Part shown: positions 12,343-22,268 of the stretch, in pieces
Layout of the letters: every line of letters begins with the position of its first letter
How positions within the stretch are numbered: the first letter of the stretch is position 1
Assembly (NCBI GenBank): GCA_029243545.1
Contig: JAQWRV010000028.1
Coordinates: 1-64,000, forward strand
Direction of reading: 5' to 3'
DNA: 64,000 nucleotides
From: Rhodospirillaceae bacterium
Lineage (GTDB): Bacteria > Pseudomonadota > Alphaproteobacteria > Rhodospirillales > Rhodospirillaceae
Notes under the pieces: generated by a model
What the model saw: only the letters and a program-made list of their open reading frames with translations
Databases searched by the model: none
Told to the model about the DNA's origin: nothing
Made by a program: the position numbers and the translations under genes

Positions 12343-13188
12343 CTAGCCTTGGTCGGGTATGTCGAACGATTCGTCTTCGGCTTCTGCGAGTTCTTCTTTG
12401 CTGGGGCCACCGCGCATGGAAAGACGACGAAAAGAAATAATACTGAACGGGATGCTGGCCAGGTAAATCAAGCCCATTAGGCCAAGCGTTGCCCACGTTT
12501 CCGTCACCAAGAACCCGGTCGCCGTGGCGATTAGAAGCATCATGGGTAAAGCAAACTGACGCGGAACCCTGACCCGTTTAATAGAAAACGTCGGCACCTT
12601 ACTAACCATCAGGAATGATACAGTCGCTAAAAACAGGCCGACGACGAGCGGGCTATTAAACACGCCAGCCTCAAAATAGAACGACAGAATCATCGGCAGG
12701 ATGACAAGCCCCGCAGCAGCTGGTGCCGGTACTCCCGTAAAATAATTGTGTGCCCAAGACGGTAATCCTGGGTCTCCGACCATCGTGTTAAATCGCGCTA
12801 ATCGCAGGACACAGCAAATCGCAAATAGCAGACATAGCGCCCAACCGACAGCGCCCGCCCCTTGCATGGCCCACAGGAACAGTAGAATTACCGGAACCAT
12901 TCCGAAGCTAATTGCATCGGAAAGGGAATCTAATTCAGCGCCGAACTTGGTTGTACCCCGAAGCAATCGCGCTGCAAGACCATCTATGCCGTCTAAGAAG
13001 CAGGCAATGACCAGCGCGATGACTGCACGTTCAAATTGGCCTTCAATGGCAAACTTAATGGCTGTTAAACCGCTGCATAAAGCCAGAACGGTCAGCACAT
13101 TAGGAAACAGCTGATTGAACGGCATAGTGCGCCGCGTTTTCACCTTCGGAGTGCCTGTCAGCGGCGTCTTGTTTGCGTTTTCAAGCAC
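12343..13188 (-). CDS. pssA: CDP-diacylglycerol--serine O-phosphatidyltransferase
   Basis: Makes phosphatidylserine from CDP-diacylglycerol and serine in the inner membrane. 281 residues. The complete CDP-alcohol phosphotransferase motif is visible: D66-x2-D69-G-x2-A-R74-x8-G83-x3-D87-x3-D91. About seven hydrophobic segments follow. The GTG start abuts the TAA of psd with no spacer, so the two steps of phosphatidylethanolamine synthesis are co-translated. An internal ATG at residue 22 (MPFNQLFPN) is a possible alternative start. The gene is convergent with the RND operon, 14 bases away. Confidence 0.95.
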   Translation of the reverse strand: MLENANKTPLTGTPKVKTRRTMPFNQLFPNVLTVLALCSGLTAIKFAIEGQFERAVIALVIACFLDGIDGLAARLLRGTTKFGAELDSLSDAISFGMVPVILLFLWAMQGAGAVGWALCLLFAICCVLRLARFNTMVGDPGLPSWAHNYFTGVPAPAAAGLVILPMILSFYFEAGVFNSPLVVGLFLATVSFLMVSKVPTFSIKRVRVPRQFALPMMLLIATATGFLVTETWATLGLMGLIYLASIPFSIISFRRLSMRGGPSKEELAEAEDESFDIPDQG

Positions 13189-13896
13189 TTAGCGCACCTC
13201 TCCCTCGCGCGCTGTCTCACGTGACTTAACGTCAGCAATGACAGTCTCACCTGCTATCGCTTTTTGTCCAACCGAAACCAGTGGATGAGTACCGCGCGGT
13301 AAGTAAACGTCAACGCGACTACCGAACCTAATCATGCCAATGCGTTCGCCCGTTTCAAGGTGCTGGTTTTTTTGAACATCACAACGAATGCGGCGTGCGA
13401 CGAGGCCAGCGATTTGAACGACCGCCAACTCCTTGCCACCATCCGTCTTCACATGAAGGCACTGACGCTCATTATCGATGCTGGCTTTGTCCAAGGTGGC
13501 GTTGAGAAACAAACCAGGCACATACACTTCGTTCGTCACAACACCGGATAAAGGCAGTCGATTCACATGACAGTCGAAAACGCTCATAAAGACGCTAACT
13601 CTGGTGAATTTCTTTTTGCCTAGATCCAGCTCACTGGGTCCATTCACGTCGGTAATCGACTGAACCACACCATCGGCCGGACTAATGACAAGGCCGTCGC
13701 GTGTTGGCGTAACCCGGTCGGGATCGCGAAAGAAATAGAAACACCAGACTGTTAAGCCAAGACCTATAGTGCCCAATGGCGACCAAATCAGCCATAGGAT
13801 GAACGACGTAAAAGCAAACAGTGCTACAAAACCAGGACCTTCTGAATGCAACGGCGGAAAAAGATAATCTTTCCAGGTGATATCGCGGCTTTTCAC
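13189..13896 (-). CDS. psd: phosphatidylserine decarboxylase (short, pyruvoyl type)
   Basis: Converts phosphatidylserine to phosphatidylethanolamine. 235 residues, the short form usual in alphaproteobacteria. Two hydrophobic stretches (residues 22-57) precede [15 protein letters not shown] and the [11 protein letters not shown] block. The self-cleavage site is FGS at residues 191-193, where Ser193 would become the pyruvoyl group. It is the first gene of the psd-pssA pair, and its stop touches the pssA start. Upstream is a 98-base spacer before the LysM gene on the same strand. Confidence 0.96.
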   Translation of the reverse strand: MKSRDITWKDYLFPPLHSEGPGFVALFAFTSFILWLIWSPLGTIGLGLTVWCFYFFRDPDRVTPTRDGLVISPADGVVQSITDVNGPSELDLGKKKFTRVSVFMSVFDCHVNRLPLSGVVTNEVYVPGLFLNATLDKASIDNERQCLHVKTDGGKELAVVQIAGLVARRIRCDVQKNQHLETGERIGMIRFGSRVDVYLPRGTHPLVSVGQKAIAGETVIADVKSRETAREGEVR

Positions 13897-13994
13897 GATG
13901 GCTCCCCGATCAAACTCATGTTTTCATTGTTGAATGCTTATTATAGCGAATCTTGCCTCAGTACCCTAACCTGACAGGGTGTCTGCACGAAGGG

Positions 13995-14993
13995 CTATAG
14001 ACGATCTCTTACCGGCAGAGCAAAAACTTGCCCTGGGTATATGAGGTCAGGGTCTTTGATCTGATCCCGGTTGGCTTCATAGATCAGCGTGAAAAGAACA
14101 CCTTCTCCGTATAGCCGACGCGCAATCCGCCATAAGCTGTTGCCCCGGACGACAGTAATCGCGCCCGGGTCCATGCCAGGAGTCGGCAGACGTCTTTGGA
14201 ATGGCACTTCGACCCGCGATATAACCGTACTTTCAGCGTCAATTTCGTCCGCCCTGACCGTGTGATTTCCTGGCGTTGCCTTTTCTGACGACGCCGCACT
14301 CCAGTACCCAGTTGAATCAACCTCTACCCGGCCAACGAAGGTGTTGTCGAGGTACACTTGAATGGAATTGCCACTGCGCGCTTGCCCACTCAAGAAAATA
14401 AGACCCTGGTCGTCATAGTCTACGGTCTCAATGCTGAGCTCGACGTCACTGATTTGCGTTGGCGCTTGAAGCACACGGCTCGTACCACCATCACGGGCTG
14501 TTTCAATGATCAGAATGTCACCGCCTTGTGCTGGAACAGACATGACTATAATATTTTCTGAGATCAGCGGATCACCATCTTCTTGTTCTACAGATAACGA
14601 TAATTCATGGGTTCCCTCGGCTAAGGGTTCAGGTGGAATAAAAACCCATTCGCCACGCCCGTCGGCCAAAACACGGCCGATGTCAGTTCTGCCATCCATA
14701 AGCACCACAGTTGCAGATGGAGCGGCACGCCCAGCCATAACGGCATTACCTTGAGGATCGATGCGGACAACATCGAATTTGGGCAACGTGATCCCGTCGG
14801 CCTCACCAGGAACCGACGTATCAGGTGTCGTCACATCATTGACGGCACCGGTATCCGCTATCTCCGAGCGGGAATCCTCCGGATCACCCAACGTAAAGTT
14901 CAATACTATTGCTACAATCACCACAAGAACGCCAATGATTGCAACTAGGAGCGGACGGTTCACAACACCTCTCAGCTTAACCCTGCTTACCAT
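13995..14993 (-). CDS. LysM-domain peptidoglycan-associated protein
   Basis: 332-residue protein with one N-terminal membrane segment (about residues 13-36), a low-complexity acidic linker (37-66), Ig-like/BON-like beta repeats (about 70-260) and a C-terminal LysM domain (about 275-328). The LysM reads ITVVRGNSLWRIARRLYGEG, then NRDQIKDPDLIYPGQVFALP, a standard peptidoglycan-binding core. It is probably an inner-membrane-anchored periplasmic protein. Alphaproteobacterial proteins of this layout are common but of unassigned function; a structural or cell-wall sensing role is inference. Confidence 0.85.
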   Translation of the reverse strand: MVSRVKLRGVVNRPLLVAIIGVLVVIVAIVLNFTLGDPEDSRSEIADTGAVNDVTTPDTSVPGEADGITLPKFDVVRIDPQGNAVMAGRAAPSATVVLMDGRTDIGRVLADGRGEWVFIPPEPLAEGTHELSLSVEQEDGDPLISENIIVMSVPAQGGDILIIETARDGGTSRVLQAPTQISDVELSIETVDYDDQGLIFLSGQARSGNSIQVYLDNTFVGRVEVDSTGYWSAASSEKATPGNHTVRADEIDAESTVISRVEVPFQRRLPTPGMDPGAITVVRGNSLWRIARRLYGEGVLFTLIYEANRDQIKDPDLIYPGQVFALPVRDRL

Positions 14994-15066
14994 TTACTAG
15001 TGGATTGCGTGGTTGGAGGCAACGGGCCTTATGCAGAGCTCGCCCAGCTGTGATTTTAGGGACGGC

Positions 15067-15903
15067 TCAAGGACCCGCCAGCAGAAACGCGATGACCGCT
15101 GCCAGTGAAACCGGCAACGCAGAAACCCCTATGAGAGCCAATGGGTAAAGGGCAGATCTCATAGCCGCTGGCCCCAAGGGCAAGCGCTTCGCCGTTCCAT
15201 CGGAAAATGGCACCAAGAGGAGGAATATCAGGGCAATAACAGAGGCTTTGGACCCCGGCTCAGCCAGAGCCATAGCCAGTCCCAACACAGCGCCCCCACC
15301 CCCTAGAACAATTACGTTTCCGACCGCGAGAGACAAAACCCAGCTGAGAGCAAGCAACCCGGCAAATGCCGCAGCGAGAGCGTAGGCAGCTGCTCCCACA
15401 GCCCCCTCCCCAGACATTTGGGCAACCAGCCCCAATCCGATAGCCAGCATGAATACGGTCACGAGTGCCGCAGGCCCCTCTCGCTTTAGGACATCCAGAC
15501 GCGCCAATAAACCGAGCCAGACAAAGAGATACAGGCCGAATCGGAGCCAACCGGCGGTATCGTCGGGTGGCGCACCTATGAGAGCGCCAGAAATCGTCGC
15601 CCAGACACATCCAAGAACGAATACAGCCGCGAATACTATGGCCCAGGAACGGCGCAAGATAACCAAATCTAGCGCTAGACCAGCTATCGAACCGCCAATA
15701 GCGATATGAATCACGCGACTGAGTGCGTCGAATGGCACCCATGGTGCCAAAAGCAGCCAATTCCACGCCGCTGCGAAACCGATCACCACACTGATACCCG
15801 CATATCGGGCACCTTTATCGGGACCAGCTACCAGACGTAAAGCACCAGCAGCGGCCAAGGCCACGCCAAATGGGATAAAGTAGGGAAGCAAATTTCCAGC
15901 CAA
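15067..15903 (-). CDS. uncharacterised polytopic membrane protein
   Basis: 278 residues, very rich in Ala, Leu, Gly and Val, with roughly nine hydrophobic segments spread over the whole length. Short polar loops contain RLVAGPDKGARYAG, RRSW and SDGTAKRLPLGPAAM. There is no catalytic motif and I do not recognise the family. It stands alone on the minus strand between the LysM gene and the cytochrome b561 gene. It is probably an inner-membrane protein; the substrate or role is unknown. Confidence 0.7.
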   Translation of the reverse strand: MAGNLLPYFIPFGVALAAAGALRLVAGPDKGARYAGISVVIGFAAAWNWLLLAPWVPFDALSRVIHIAIGGSIAGLALDLVILRRSWAIVFAAVFVLGCVWATISGALIGAPPDDTAGWLRFGLYLFVWLGLLARLDVLKREGPAALVTVFMLAIGLGLVAQMSGEGAVGAAAYALAAAFAGLLALSWVLSLAVGNVIVLGGGGAVLGLAMALAEPGSKASVIALIFLLLVPFSDGTAKRLPLGPAAMRSALYPLALIGVSALPVSLAAVIAFLLAGP

Positions 15904-15938
15904 GTATACAATTCCGGCCCGCTTTTCTGAGGACTCAA

Positions 15939-15968
15939 TTGCCCCTCAAGTGGCCCGACCTTTATAAT
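15939..15968 (+). promoter_or_regulatory. candidate sigma-70 promoter for cytochrome b561 gene
   Basis: A TTGCCC hexamer at 15939-15944 and a perfect TATAAT at 15963-15968 are separated by 18 bases. The site is 64 bases upstream of the b561 start codon. Confidence 0.5.
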
Positions 15969-16031
15969 GTATAGGGAGCGAATAGCAGTCCGACTTTAAG
16001 GCGGTCAAGCGCAGTTCTAGGGGGAAAGATT

Positions 16032-16778
16032 ATGTCCAAGGATAGTAAAGCCGGATCAGGGGGCAATATATTGGTTAAAGTATGGGACATTTGGGTCCGT
16101 CTATTTCATTGGCTATTGGTCGCCTTTGTTCTGTTGAGCTTCTTGACCGGCGAAATTGGAGGATTTGACTTTACCGTTCCCGGCACCGAACGGTTTATTT
16201 CCAACATGAACCTTCATGTATTGAGCGGCCTTACGATCCTAGCGTTACTCATCTTTAGGATCATTTGGGGGTTTGCCGGATCTTCCACAGCCCGGTTCGG
16301 CAACTTTATAAAAGGGCCGAAAGTGGCGTTGGACTATATTAAATCCGTCCTAAGAGGGCCTGTTGCTTTTTTTGCTGGGCACAATCCCGCAGGCGGAGCC
16401 GTGGTCGTAGTCATTTTGGCCGCCCTGACTGTGCAAGCAAGCACCGGACTTTTTTCGCAAGACGATTCCTTTTTCGCGACGAAAGGACCGCTTGCATTTC
16501 TCGTTGCCGATGAAACCAGCAAAGGGGTGACGACCTTTCACAAGCTATGGTGGGAGTATGCCATTATTACTTTAGTGGTTCTCCACATCACAGCCAACTT
16601 GTTCTATTGGCTCATTAAGAAACAAGACCTCATTGCTGCAATGTTTACCGGACGCCGGCGTCTCCCAGCTGGCCAAGTTGATCCTAAAGTCTCTTTTGCA
16701 ACGACTTGGCTGGGAGCTGCCATTGCGATTGTGGCTGGACTCGTCGTCTGGCTGGTCATGAATTTCGAGAGTTTTTAG
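16032..16778 (+). CDS. cytochrome b561-family di-heme membrane protein
   Basis: 248-residue inner-membrane b-type cytochrome with four main helices. The N-terminal KVWDIWVRLFHWLLV is typical of Ni/Fe-hydrogenase-type b561 proteins. Candidate heme ligands are His in LFHWLL, NLHVLSG, TFHKLWW and VLHITANLFYW. It is convergent with a cytochrome c' gene, and the pairing of a small b561 with a soluble c-type cytochrome recurs in proteobacteria; electron transfer between them is inference. A good promoter lies just upstream and a shared hairpin separates the two genes. Confidence 0.9.
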   Translation: MSKDSKAGSGGNILVKVWDIWVRLFHWLLVAFVLLSFLTGEIGGFDFTVPGTERFISNMNLHVLSGLTILALLIFRIIWGFAGSSTARFGNFIKGPKVALDYIKSVLRGPVAFFAGHNPAGGAVVVVILAALTVQASTGLFSQDDSFFATKGPLAFLVADETSKGVTTFHKLWWEYAIITLVVLHITANLFYWLIKKQDLIAAMFTGRRRLPAGQVDPKVSFATTWLGAAIAIVAGLVVWLVMNFESF

Positions 16779-16805
16779 AGATAAACTAGGCAGCGCAAAA
16801 GAACA

Positions 16806-16833
16806 CCGCCGGTCTCAAAATCCAGACCGGCGG
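16806..16833. terminator. bidirectional hairpin between convergent cytochrome genes
   Basis: A perfect 10-bp stem (CCGCCGGTCT / AGACCGGCGG) with an 8-base loop lies between the convergent b561 and c' stop codons. On the minus strand it is followed by TGTTCTTTT; on the plus strand the T-tract is poor. Confidence 0.7.
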
Positions 16834-16860
16834 CTTAATCGTCTCAAAAATGCGTTAAGT

Positions 16861-17301
16861 CTATTCAGTCCGAAACTTGTCGTGACAGGCCTTACAGATG
16901 AACAGGCCGCCCATCTTTGGTCCGGCTTCAGCCATTCCACCACTGCGAGCCGCAGCGGCAACGTCTTTTGCAGCTGCTGAGAGCGCCATAAAGCGGCCTT
17001 CAAAATCGTCCCAATCGGTCCAGATATTGGCAGCTGAAGTGCCACCCGGAAGATCTTGCTTAAAGGCCAGCAAAGCTGCGTCAGCAGCAGCGCCGATTGC
17101 GTCAGCGTGAAGCGCTAAATTAGCTCCAAAAGGCACTTTATTTTGTGCAATCGCACCTAATGCCCCCGCATGAGCCCCGAGCGATTTCATTAGATTTTGG
17201 CGGTAATTAATTACATCTTTATCTTCTGCCGCCTGAACTGACGAAAACCCAAGTGACAGTAGGATGGCAGCAATTGCCACACTTATAATCCCAAACTTCA
17301 T
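16861..17301 (-). CDS. cytochrome c'
   Basis: 146-residue periplasmic cytochrome. The signal peptide (MKFGIISVAIAAILLSLGFS...VQAA) is cleaved near residue 25. A four-helix-bundle-like, Ala-rich body follows, with the single heme site C136-K-A-C139-H140 close to the C-terminus (FICKACHDKFR), as in cytochrome c'. Family members bind NO and are linked to protection from nitrosative stress or electron shuttling. It is convergent with the b561 gene. The start is ATG, with a purine-rich sequence upstream. Confidence 0.92.
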   Translation of the reverse strand: MKFGIISVAIAAILLSLGFSSVQAAEDKDVINYRQNLMKSLGAHAGALGAIAQNKVPFGANLALHADAIGAAADAALLAFKQDLPGGTSAANIWTDWDDFEGRFMALSAAAKDVAAAARSGGMAEAGPKMGGLFICKACHDKFRTE

Positions 17302-17440
17302 ATTCTTTCTCCGACGATCCCTACTCGAAAAAAAGCGCTCAATCGTGTTAGATCAAGGGCTTCCCTAACCAGTATATAGTTCCCGTCCCACTGGCAAGCC
17401 GATCTGGCGCGATCTTGTTTCACATTACCGCTTTTTGAGT

Positions 17441-18052
17441 ATGGATATTTACACGAGCAAAAACACTGACATCTGCATTTTCTGTGGCTCTCGAGCTGGC
17501 ACAGACCCTGATTTTATGGTCATGGCAGCAGATCTAGGCCGCCAGTTGGCCAGCTTAGGCATCGGGTTGGTTTACGGTGGCGGGGGTATCGGCCTCATGG
17601 GCGCCGTGTCCGATTCTGTCCTATCCCATGGTGGCAGGGTCACCGGTGTCATTCCTAAGTTCTTGACCGGCCATGAGATTAGTAACAAGTCAGCAGAAAT
17701 GCTCGTGGTGCCAGATATGCATACGCGCAAGCGAACCATGTTCGAGCGGTCTGACGCCTTTTGCATCCTGCCTGGTGGTGTCGGCACCCTAGAAGAATTC
17801 TTGGAAATCGTGACCTGGCGCCAACTCTCGGTTCACAATAAACCTGTGATTCTGGCTAACTGGAATGGCTATTGGGATCACCTCATCGCAATGGCCACCG
17901 GCGTGCGGGAGGGCGGTTTTGCATACGGACCGATGGAGAATCTGTTTACAGTCGTTACATCGGTCGCGGAAATCATATCTACGGTTGAAGATGAATTGGC
18001 CAATTTGGACCCTATTTCAGGGCCTAGGCACCCAGATTTGACCAAAACCTAA
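17441..18052 (+). CDS. LOG-family (TIGR00730) nucleotide phosphoribohydrolase
   Basis: 203 residues in a Rossmann-like fold. It contains ICIFCGSRAGTDPDF, GLVYGGGGIGLMGAVSD, the MHTRKRTMFERSDAF loop and the diagnostic PGGVGTLEEF. Homologues cleave cytokinin riboside 5'-monophosphates or other nucleoside monophosphates to release the base; many bacterial copies were formerly annotated as lysine decarboxylases. The frame opens two codons earlier at a TTG, but the ATG at 17441 is preferred. The physiological role in a non-plant-associated bacterium is not known. Confidence 0.92.
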   Translation: MDIYTSKNTDICIFCGSRAGTDPDFMVMAADLGRQLASLGIGLVYGGGGIGLMGAVSDSVLSHGGRVTGVIPKFLTGHEISNKSAEMLVVPDMHTRKRTMFERSDAFCILPGGVGTLEEFLEIVTWRQLSVHNKPVILANWNGYWDHLIAMATGVREGGFAYGPMENLFTVVTSVAEIISTVEDELANLDPISGPRHPDLTKT

Positions 18053-18176
18053 TCTCTAAGACCGACGGACTTGCGCCAACTGGCTGTCTTGCCTAATTTC
18101 CCGGCACCATGAACCGGGGCAAAACGAGCCCCCAAAGATCAAGCGGCGTAAGTGCCTGCGCGGAAGGGAACCATTC

Positions 18177-19391
18177 GTGAGTAAGATAAAAGTACAAAAT
18201 CCCATCGTCGAATTAGACGGCGATGAGATGACCCGCATTATTTGGGAATTCATCAAGAGCAAATTGATTCTCCCCTATCTGGATGTAGACCTGAAGTATT
18301 ACGACCTCAGTGTTGAGAAGCGGGATGAAACCGACGACCAGATCACCATTGATGCGGCCAACGCCATTAAGGAATACGGGGTTGGTGTGAAATGCGCCAC
18401 CATCACACCCGACGAAGACCGGGTTGAAGAGTTTGGCCTCAAGAAAATGTGGCGCTCTCCCAACGGGACAATCCGCAACATTCTTGGCGGCACCGTCTTC
18501 CGTGAGCCCATCATCTGCTCTAACGTTCCGCGCTACGTGCCCGGTTGGACCGAACCGATTGTCATCGGCCGTCATGCCTTTGGTGACCAGTACCGCGCCA
18601 CCGATTTCAAAGTCCCCGGCCCTGGCACCTTGACTATGACCTTCCAACCCAAAGACGGCGGCGAGCCAATGGAATTTGAAGTCTATGACTTCCCCGAAGC
18701 CGGCGTTGCCATGGGTATGTACAACCTTGATGAATCCATTCGCGGATTCGCCCGCGCTTGCATGAACTATGGTCTGCAGCGCAACTACCCAGTCTACATG
18801 TCGACCAAGAACACGATCCTCAAAGCCTACGACGGCCGCTTTAAGGATTTGTTCGAAGAAGTCTTTCAAGCAGAATTTAAAGATAAGTTTGAAGCGCAAA
18901 AACTCACTTATGAGCATCGCCTTATCGATGACATGGTCGCCTGTGCCATGAAGTGGTCTGGCGGCTATGTATGGGCCTGTAAGAACTACGACGGGGACGT
19001 CCAGTCTGACACCGTTGCACAGGGCTTCGGTTCACTCGGTTTGATGAGTTCCGTGCTGATGACCCCTGACGGCAAGACGATAGAAGCCGAGGCCGCGCAC
19101 GGCACGGTCACCCGTCACTATCGTTTGCATCAGAAAGGCAAAGAAACATCGACCAATCCGATCGCCTCTATTTTTGCCTGGACCCGTGGCCTCAAATACC
19201 GCGGTGAGTTCGACGGCACACCTGACGTGGTAAACTTCGCCGAAACTTTAGAAAAGGTTTGCATTGGTGCTGTTGAGGCCGGCTTCATGACCAAGGATTT
19301 GGCCATTCTCATTGGCCCGGATCAGTCGTGGATGACGACCAATCAGTTCCTCGAAAAGCTCGACGAGATGCTGCAAGCCGAAATGGGCTAA
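18177..19391 (+). CDS. icd: NADP-dependent isocitrate dehydrogenase
   Basis: TCA-cycle enzyme converting isocitrate to 2-oxoglutarate with NADPH formation. 404 residues, the eukaryote-like dimeric type usual in alphaproteobacteria. It starts at GTG (18177) with GGAAGGGAA seven bases upstream. Visible features are [17 protein letters not shown], the substrate loop [47 protein letters not shown] with the metal-binding aspartates (named here by position 250-277), and [13 protein letters not shown] strong terminator follows at 19416. It is monocistronic. Confidence 0.97.
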   Translation: MSKIKVQNPIVELDGDEMTRIIWEFIKSKLILPYLDVDLKYYDLSVEKRDETDDQITIDAANAIKEYGVGVKCATITPDEDRVEEFGLKKMWRSPNGTIRNILGGTVFREPIICSNVPRYVPGWTEPIVIGRHAFGDQYRATDFKVPGPGTLTMTFQPKDGGEPMEFEVYDFPEAGVAMGMYNLDESIRGFARACMNYGLQRNYPVYMSTKNTILKAYDGRFKDLFEEVFQAEFKDKFEAQKLTYEHRLIDDMVACAMKWSGGYVWACKNYDGDVQSDTVAQGFGSLGLMSSVLMTPDGKTIEAEAAHGTVTRHYRLHQKGKETSTNPIASIFAWTRGLKYRGEFDGTPDVVNFAETLEKVCIGAVEAGFMTKDLAILIGPDQSWMTTNQFLEKLDEMLQAEMG

Positions 19392-19415
19392 ACGCTTTTA
19401 AGCCGCCCAAGTGAG

Positions 19416-19450
19416 AACGGCGTCTCTCCTGCGAGAGACGCCGTTTTCTT
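19416..19450 (+). terminator. rho-independent terminator after icd
   Basis: A perfect 13-bp stem (AACGGCGTCTCTC / GAGAGACGCCGTT) with a CTGC loop is followed by TTCTT. It lies 25 bases after the icd stop. Confidence 0.92.
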
Positions 19451-19466
19451 ATTGAAAAACTCAGAC

Positions 19467-20831
19467 CTAAGCGATTTTCGTTGTCGCCTTCAACTTAGCT
19501 TCGTCGAGGTCATAGAAAAAGAGCATGGCAATGGCTGCCGAGAGGCACGCACCTGGCGCGACACCGATGCATAAATAAATGGCCGTAATTGCACTGGCCG
19601 GCTGTTCGATAGCCGCGCCACCCGTTCCTGACACGTATCCCATCGCGCCAAGCAAAATCCCGGTAAGCGCCGGTCCTAAGGCATAGGCCAGTTTCTCCGC
19701 AGTCGTGTAAATACCCGCGAATATTCCGGCCCGCTCGAGGCCGGTGCGGCGCCTGTCGTATTCAATCGTATCCGGCAACATAGATTGACCAATCAATATT
19801 ATTCCGGCCGCTGCTGTTCCGGTGCCAAGAGGCCGCAGAAGAATCAGCACAAGGGAATCGCCCTGCTCGGCCCACAACCAAGACAAAGCAAAGAGGGCAA
19901 ACATCACACACGCCAAAATTAGCGCCCGGGCTTTGCCAATGCGTCGAGCCACTTTCAGCCATATTGGGATGGTCAGCAAACTTGCTGCCGTGGACGTTCC
20001 AAACATCCACGACATAGTCGAATCCGGCTGTTGAATGACCCGTTGCACAAAGTAGGCAGACGCACCAAATGAGAAGGAGTTGGAAAGTAGCATGAAAAAC
20101 TTGATAAAGAGCAGCATTAGGAACGGTTTGTTTTCCGCAACCGTACGAAGTTGATCTTTGAATTTCGGCATCGGGCCGCTGGGCACATCATGGAAGGGTG
20201 CCTTTGCCGTCATGGAAAAACTCACCACACCGGCAAGGATGACGACACCGGCCATGGCCCAGCCCACTGTGGCGTAACCGACGCGGCCACCCCCGGCCTG
20301 AACTAAAATGACAGGTGCAAGAATTAACGAACCAACTTGAGCAACGTTGATTGCTGTCACCCGCCATGACATCAGGAACGACCGTTCATGATAGTTTTGC
20401 GTCATCTCAGCGGGCATCGCGAGATAGGGCACGTTGAAGATAGTGTATCCGGTTGAGTAGAACAGTAGCGCGGCCAGCATGTACCAAACAGCATTGTCGC
20501 CGACGATACCACCAGGCGGGGCAAAGAGGGCAACAAGAGAGAGACCACCGACCACGGCACCAAGGATCAAATAAGGCCGATGGCGCCCCCAACGTGACCG
20601 TGTTTTATCACTGAGGGTCCCCATCAACGGGTCAGTCACCGCGTCATAGATCTTTGAAATTGCGAAGAGCGCGCCCGCCGTCACCGCGGCAATACCCATG
20701 GCGTCAGTCATAAAGCGCATGAGGAAGACATTGGTGATATTGAACATGATCGAAGGCACGACAGTGCCCACACCCCAACCTATGGCGATGAGCAGTGGCA
20801 GTCTAACTTCTGGCGCGATTTCAGTTTTCAT
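19467..20831 (-). CDS. MFS transporter of the GPH (glycoside-cation symporter) type
   Basis: 454-residue inner-membrane carrier with twelve predicted helices. The loop after TM2 reads KIYDAVTDPLMGTLSDKTRS followed by RWGRHRPY, the hallmark of the GPH (MFS_2) family that takes up sugars or glycosides with a cation. The start is set at the ATG complement 20829-20831, because GGGGGC lies seven bases upstream; the frame opens 12 codons earlier. It is convergent with icd and divergent from the arsenite-methyltransferase-like gene. The substrate is unknown, and no glycosidase gene is adjacent. Confidence 0.88.
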   Translation of the reverse strand: MKTEIAPEVRLPLLIAIGWGVGTVVPSIMFNITNVFLMRFMTDAMGIAAVTAGALFAISKIYDAVTDPLMGTLSDKTRSRWGRHRPYLILGAVVGGLSLVALFAPPGGIVGDNAVWYMLAALLFYSTGYTIFNVPYLAMPAEMTQNYHERSFLMSWRVTAINVAQVGSLILAPVILVQAGGGRVGYATVGWAMAGVVILAGVVSFSMTAKAPFHDVPSGPMPKFKDQLRTVAENKPFLMLLFIKFFMLLSNSFSFGASAYFVQRVIQQPDSTMSWMFGTSTAASLLTIPIWLKVARRIGKARALILACVMFALFALSWLWAEQGDSLVLILLRPLGTGTAAAGIILIGQSMLPDTIEYDRRRTGLERAGIFAGIYTTAEKLAYALGPALTGILLGAMGYVSGTGGAAIEQPASAITAIYLCIGVAPGACLSAAIAMLFFYDLDEAKLKATTKIA

Positions 20832-21020
20832 TATTGCCCCCAAACAAACTCCGTGCATCGCTTCCACACGACCAGCCTATAGTCGTCGAAAATTGCACAA
20901 TAACAAGGATGTGATGGGCTTTTCGCCTCAGGATTAAGCAGTTGCATCCATTTTATGTTACAAGTCATTCAATATGCGGTCGAGACCTCAGCACCCTCAC
21001 AGACTCTAGGATTTCTCTCC

Positions 21021-22172
21021 ATGCAAGATATGGTTCAAGACATCGTCAAATCGCGCTATGGGGCCGGCGCCCAAGAACGGGAAGCCGCTCTATGTTGCCC
21101 CGTGGACTATGACCCGCAGTTCCTTAAGGTCATCCCTGAAGAGGTCATCGAACGGGACTACGGCTGCGGTGACCCGTCCCAATACATTCGCGAAGGCGAG
21201 ACTGTTCTCGATCTGGGTTCGGGCACGGGGAAAATTTGCTTCATTGCATCCCAAGTCGTTGGGTATGAAGGTAAAGTGATTGGCGTCGACATGACCGACG
21301 AGATGCTTGAGGTCGCCCGCCGCAACGCACCCGTCATTGCCGACCGCATCGGCTATGCCAATGTAGAGTTTCGCAAAGGGCACATTGAGGACCTCTCAAC
21401 CAACATAGAAATTGTTGATCAAATGCTTTCGGACCATCCGGTCACGTCCACCACTGAGTTGACAACCATGGAAACTGCGCTCGCAAATCAGCGCGCCGAG
21501 AACCCTCTCATTGAAGACAACTCCATTGACGTCATTGTTTCGAACTGCGTTCTCAATCTGGTCTCTGATACAGACAAAACAGCCCTGTTTCGTGAGATGT
21601 TTCGTGTGCTGAAGAAGGGTGGCCGTATAGCCATCTCCGACATTATTTCGGATGAAGTCTCACCAGCCCATCTCAAGAATGACGATACGCTGTGGAGCGG
21701 GTGCATCTCCGGCGCCCTGCAAGAACATGAGTTTATTTCTTTGCTGGAGGAGGTTGGATTTTACGGCATCACCCTCGACAAACGGGAAGAAGAACCTTGG
21801 CAAGTGGTCGAAGGGATTGAATACCGTTCGGTTACCGTCTTGGCGTGGAAGGGCAAAGAAGGCCCATGCTGGGATGAAAACGAAGCAGTGATCTACAAGG
21901 GCCCGTTCTCCAGTGTCGCCGACGATGATGGTCATACTTATGTCCGGGGCCAACCTATGGCGGTCTGTGAAAAGACCTATGGCATTCTCGGTTCAGAGCC
22001 CTATGCGGAACATTTCTATGCCGTACCTGCTCAAGTGGCTGTGGACGGTCAAATTCCGTTCGACTGCAACCGTGATATGGCCCGGTCCCCACAGGAAACC
22101 AAGGCCGGAGTCACGCCGGAAACGCGTCTGGGCGACGATTCTTGTTGCGCTCCAGACCCGGGCTGCTGCTGA
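21021..22172 (+). CDS. arsM: arsenite methyltransferase-like SAM enzyme
   Basis: 383 residues from the ATG at 21021 (another in-frame ATG at 20955 gives 405). A SAM-binding Rossmann fold contains VLDLGSGTGKICFIASQVVG and GVDMTDEMLEVARRN. The cysteines expected of ArsM are present: CC at residues 25-26, the SNCVLNLV cysteine, and the GCISGAL cysteine. The tail ends CCAPDPGCC, a likely metal(loid)-binding segment. ArsM methylates trivalent arsenic in the cytoplasm. No arsR, arsB or arsC gene is beside it; the next gene downstream is another methyltransferase. An insertion between the SAM motifs (about residues 120-165) makes it longer than minimal ArsM, so another thiol-binding substrate is possible. 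Confidence 0.82.
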   Translation: MQDMVQDIVKSRYGAGAQEREAALCCPVDYDPQFLKVIPEEVIERDYGCGDPSQYIREGETVLDLGSGTGKICFIASQVVGYEGKVIGVDMTDEMLEVARRNAPVIADRIGYANVEFRKGHIEDLSTNIEIVDQMLSDHPVTSTTELTTMETALANQRAENPLIEDNSIDVIVSNCVLNLVSDTDKTALFREMFRVLKKGGRIAISDIISDEVSPAHLKNDDTLWSGCISGALQEHEFISLLEEVGFYGITLDKREEEPWQVVEGIEYRSVTVLAWKGKEGPCWDENEAVIYKGPFSSVADDDGHTYVRGQPMAVCEKTYGILGSEPYAEHFYAVPAQVAVDGQIPFDCNRDMARSPQETKAGVTPETRLGDDSCCAPDPGCC

Positions 22173-22268
22173 CTGATTCTTGTCAATTAAAGCTGCTCCC
22201 GCATTGGGGTATGGCTGTAAATTGGTATAATCCCTTATCAGCAACGCATCGTGCCCAAGAGGCTGCCC

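Noticed and set aside
17340-17380. FNR-like half site (TTGATCTAAC on the minus strand) upstream of cytochrome c'
   Set aside because: Only one half of the dyad fits; the second half is too degenerate.
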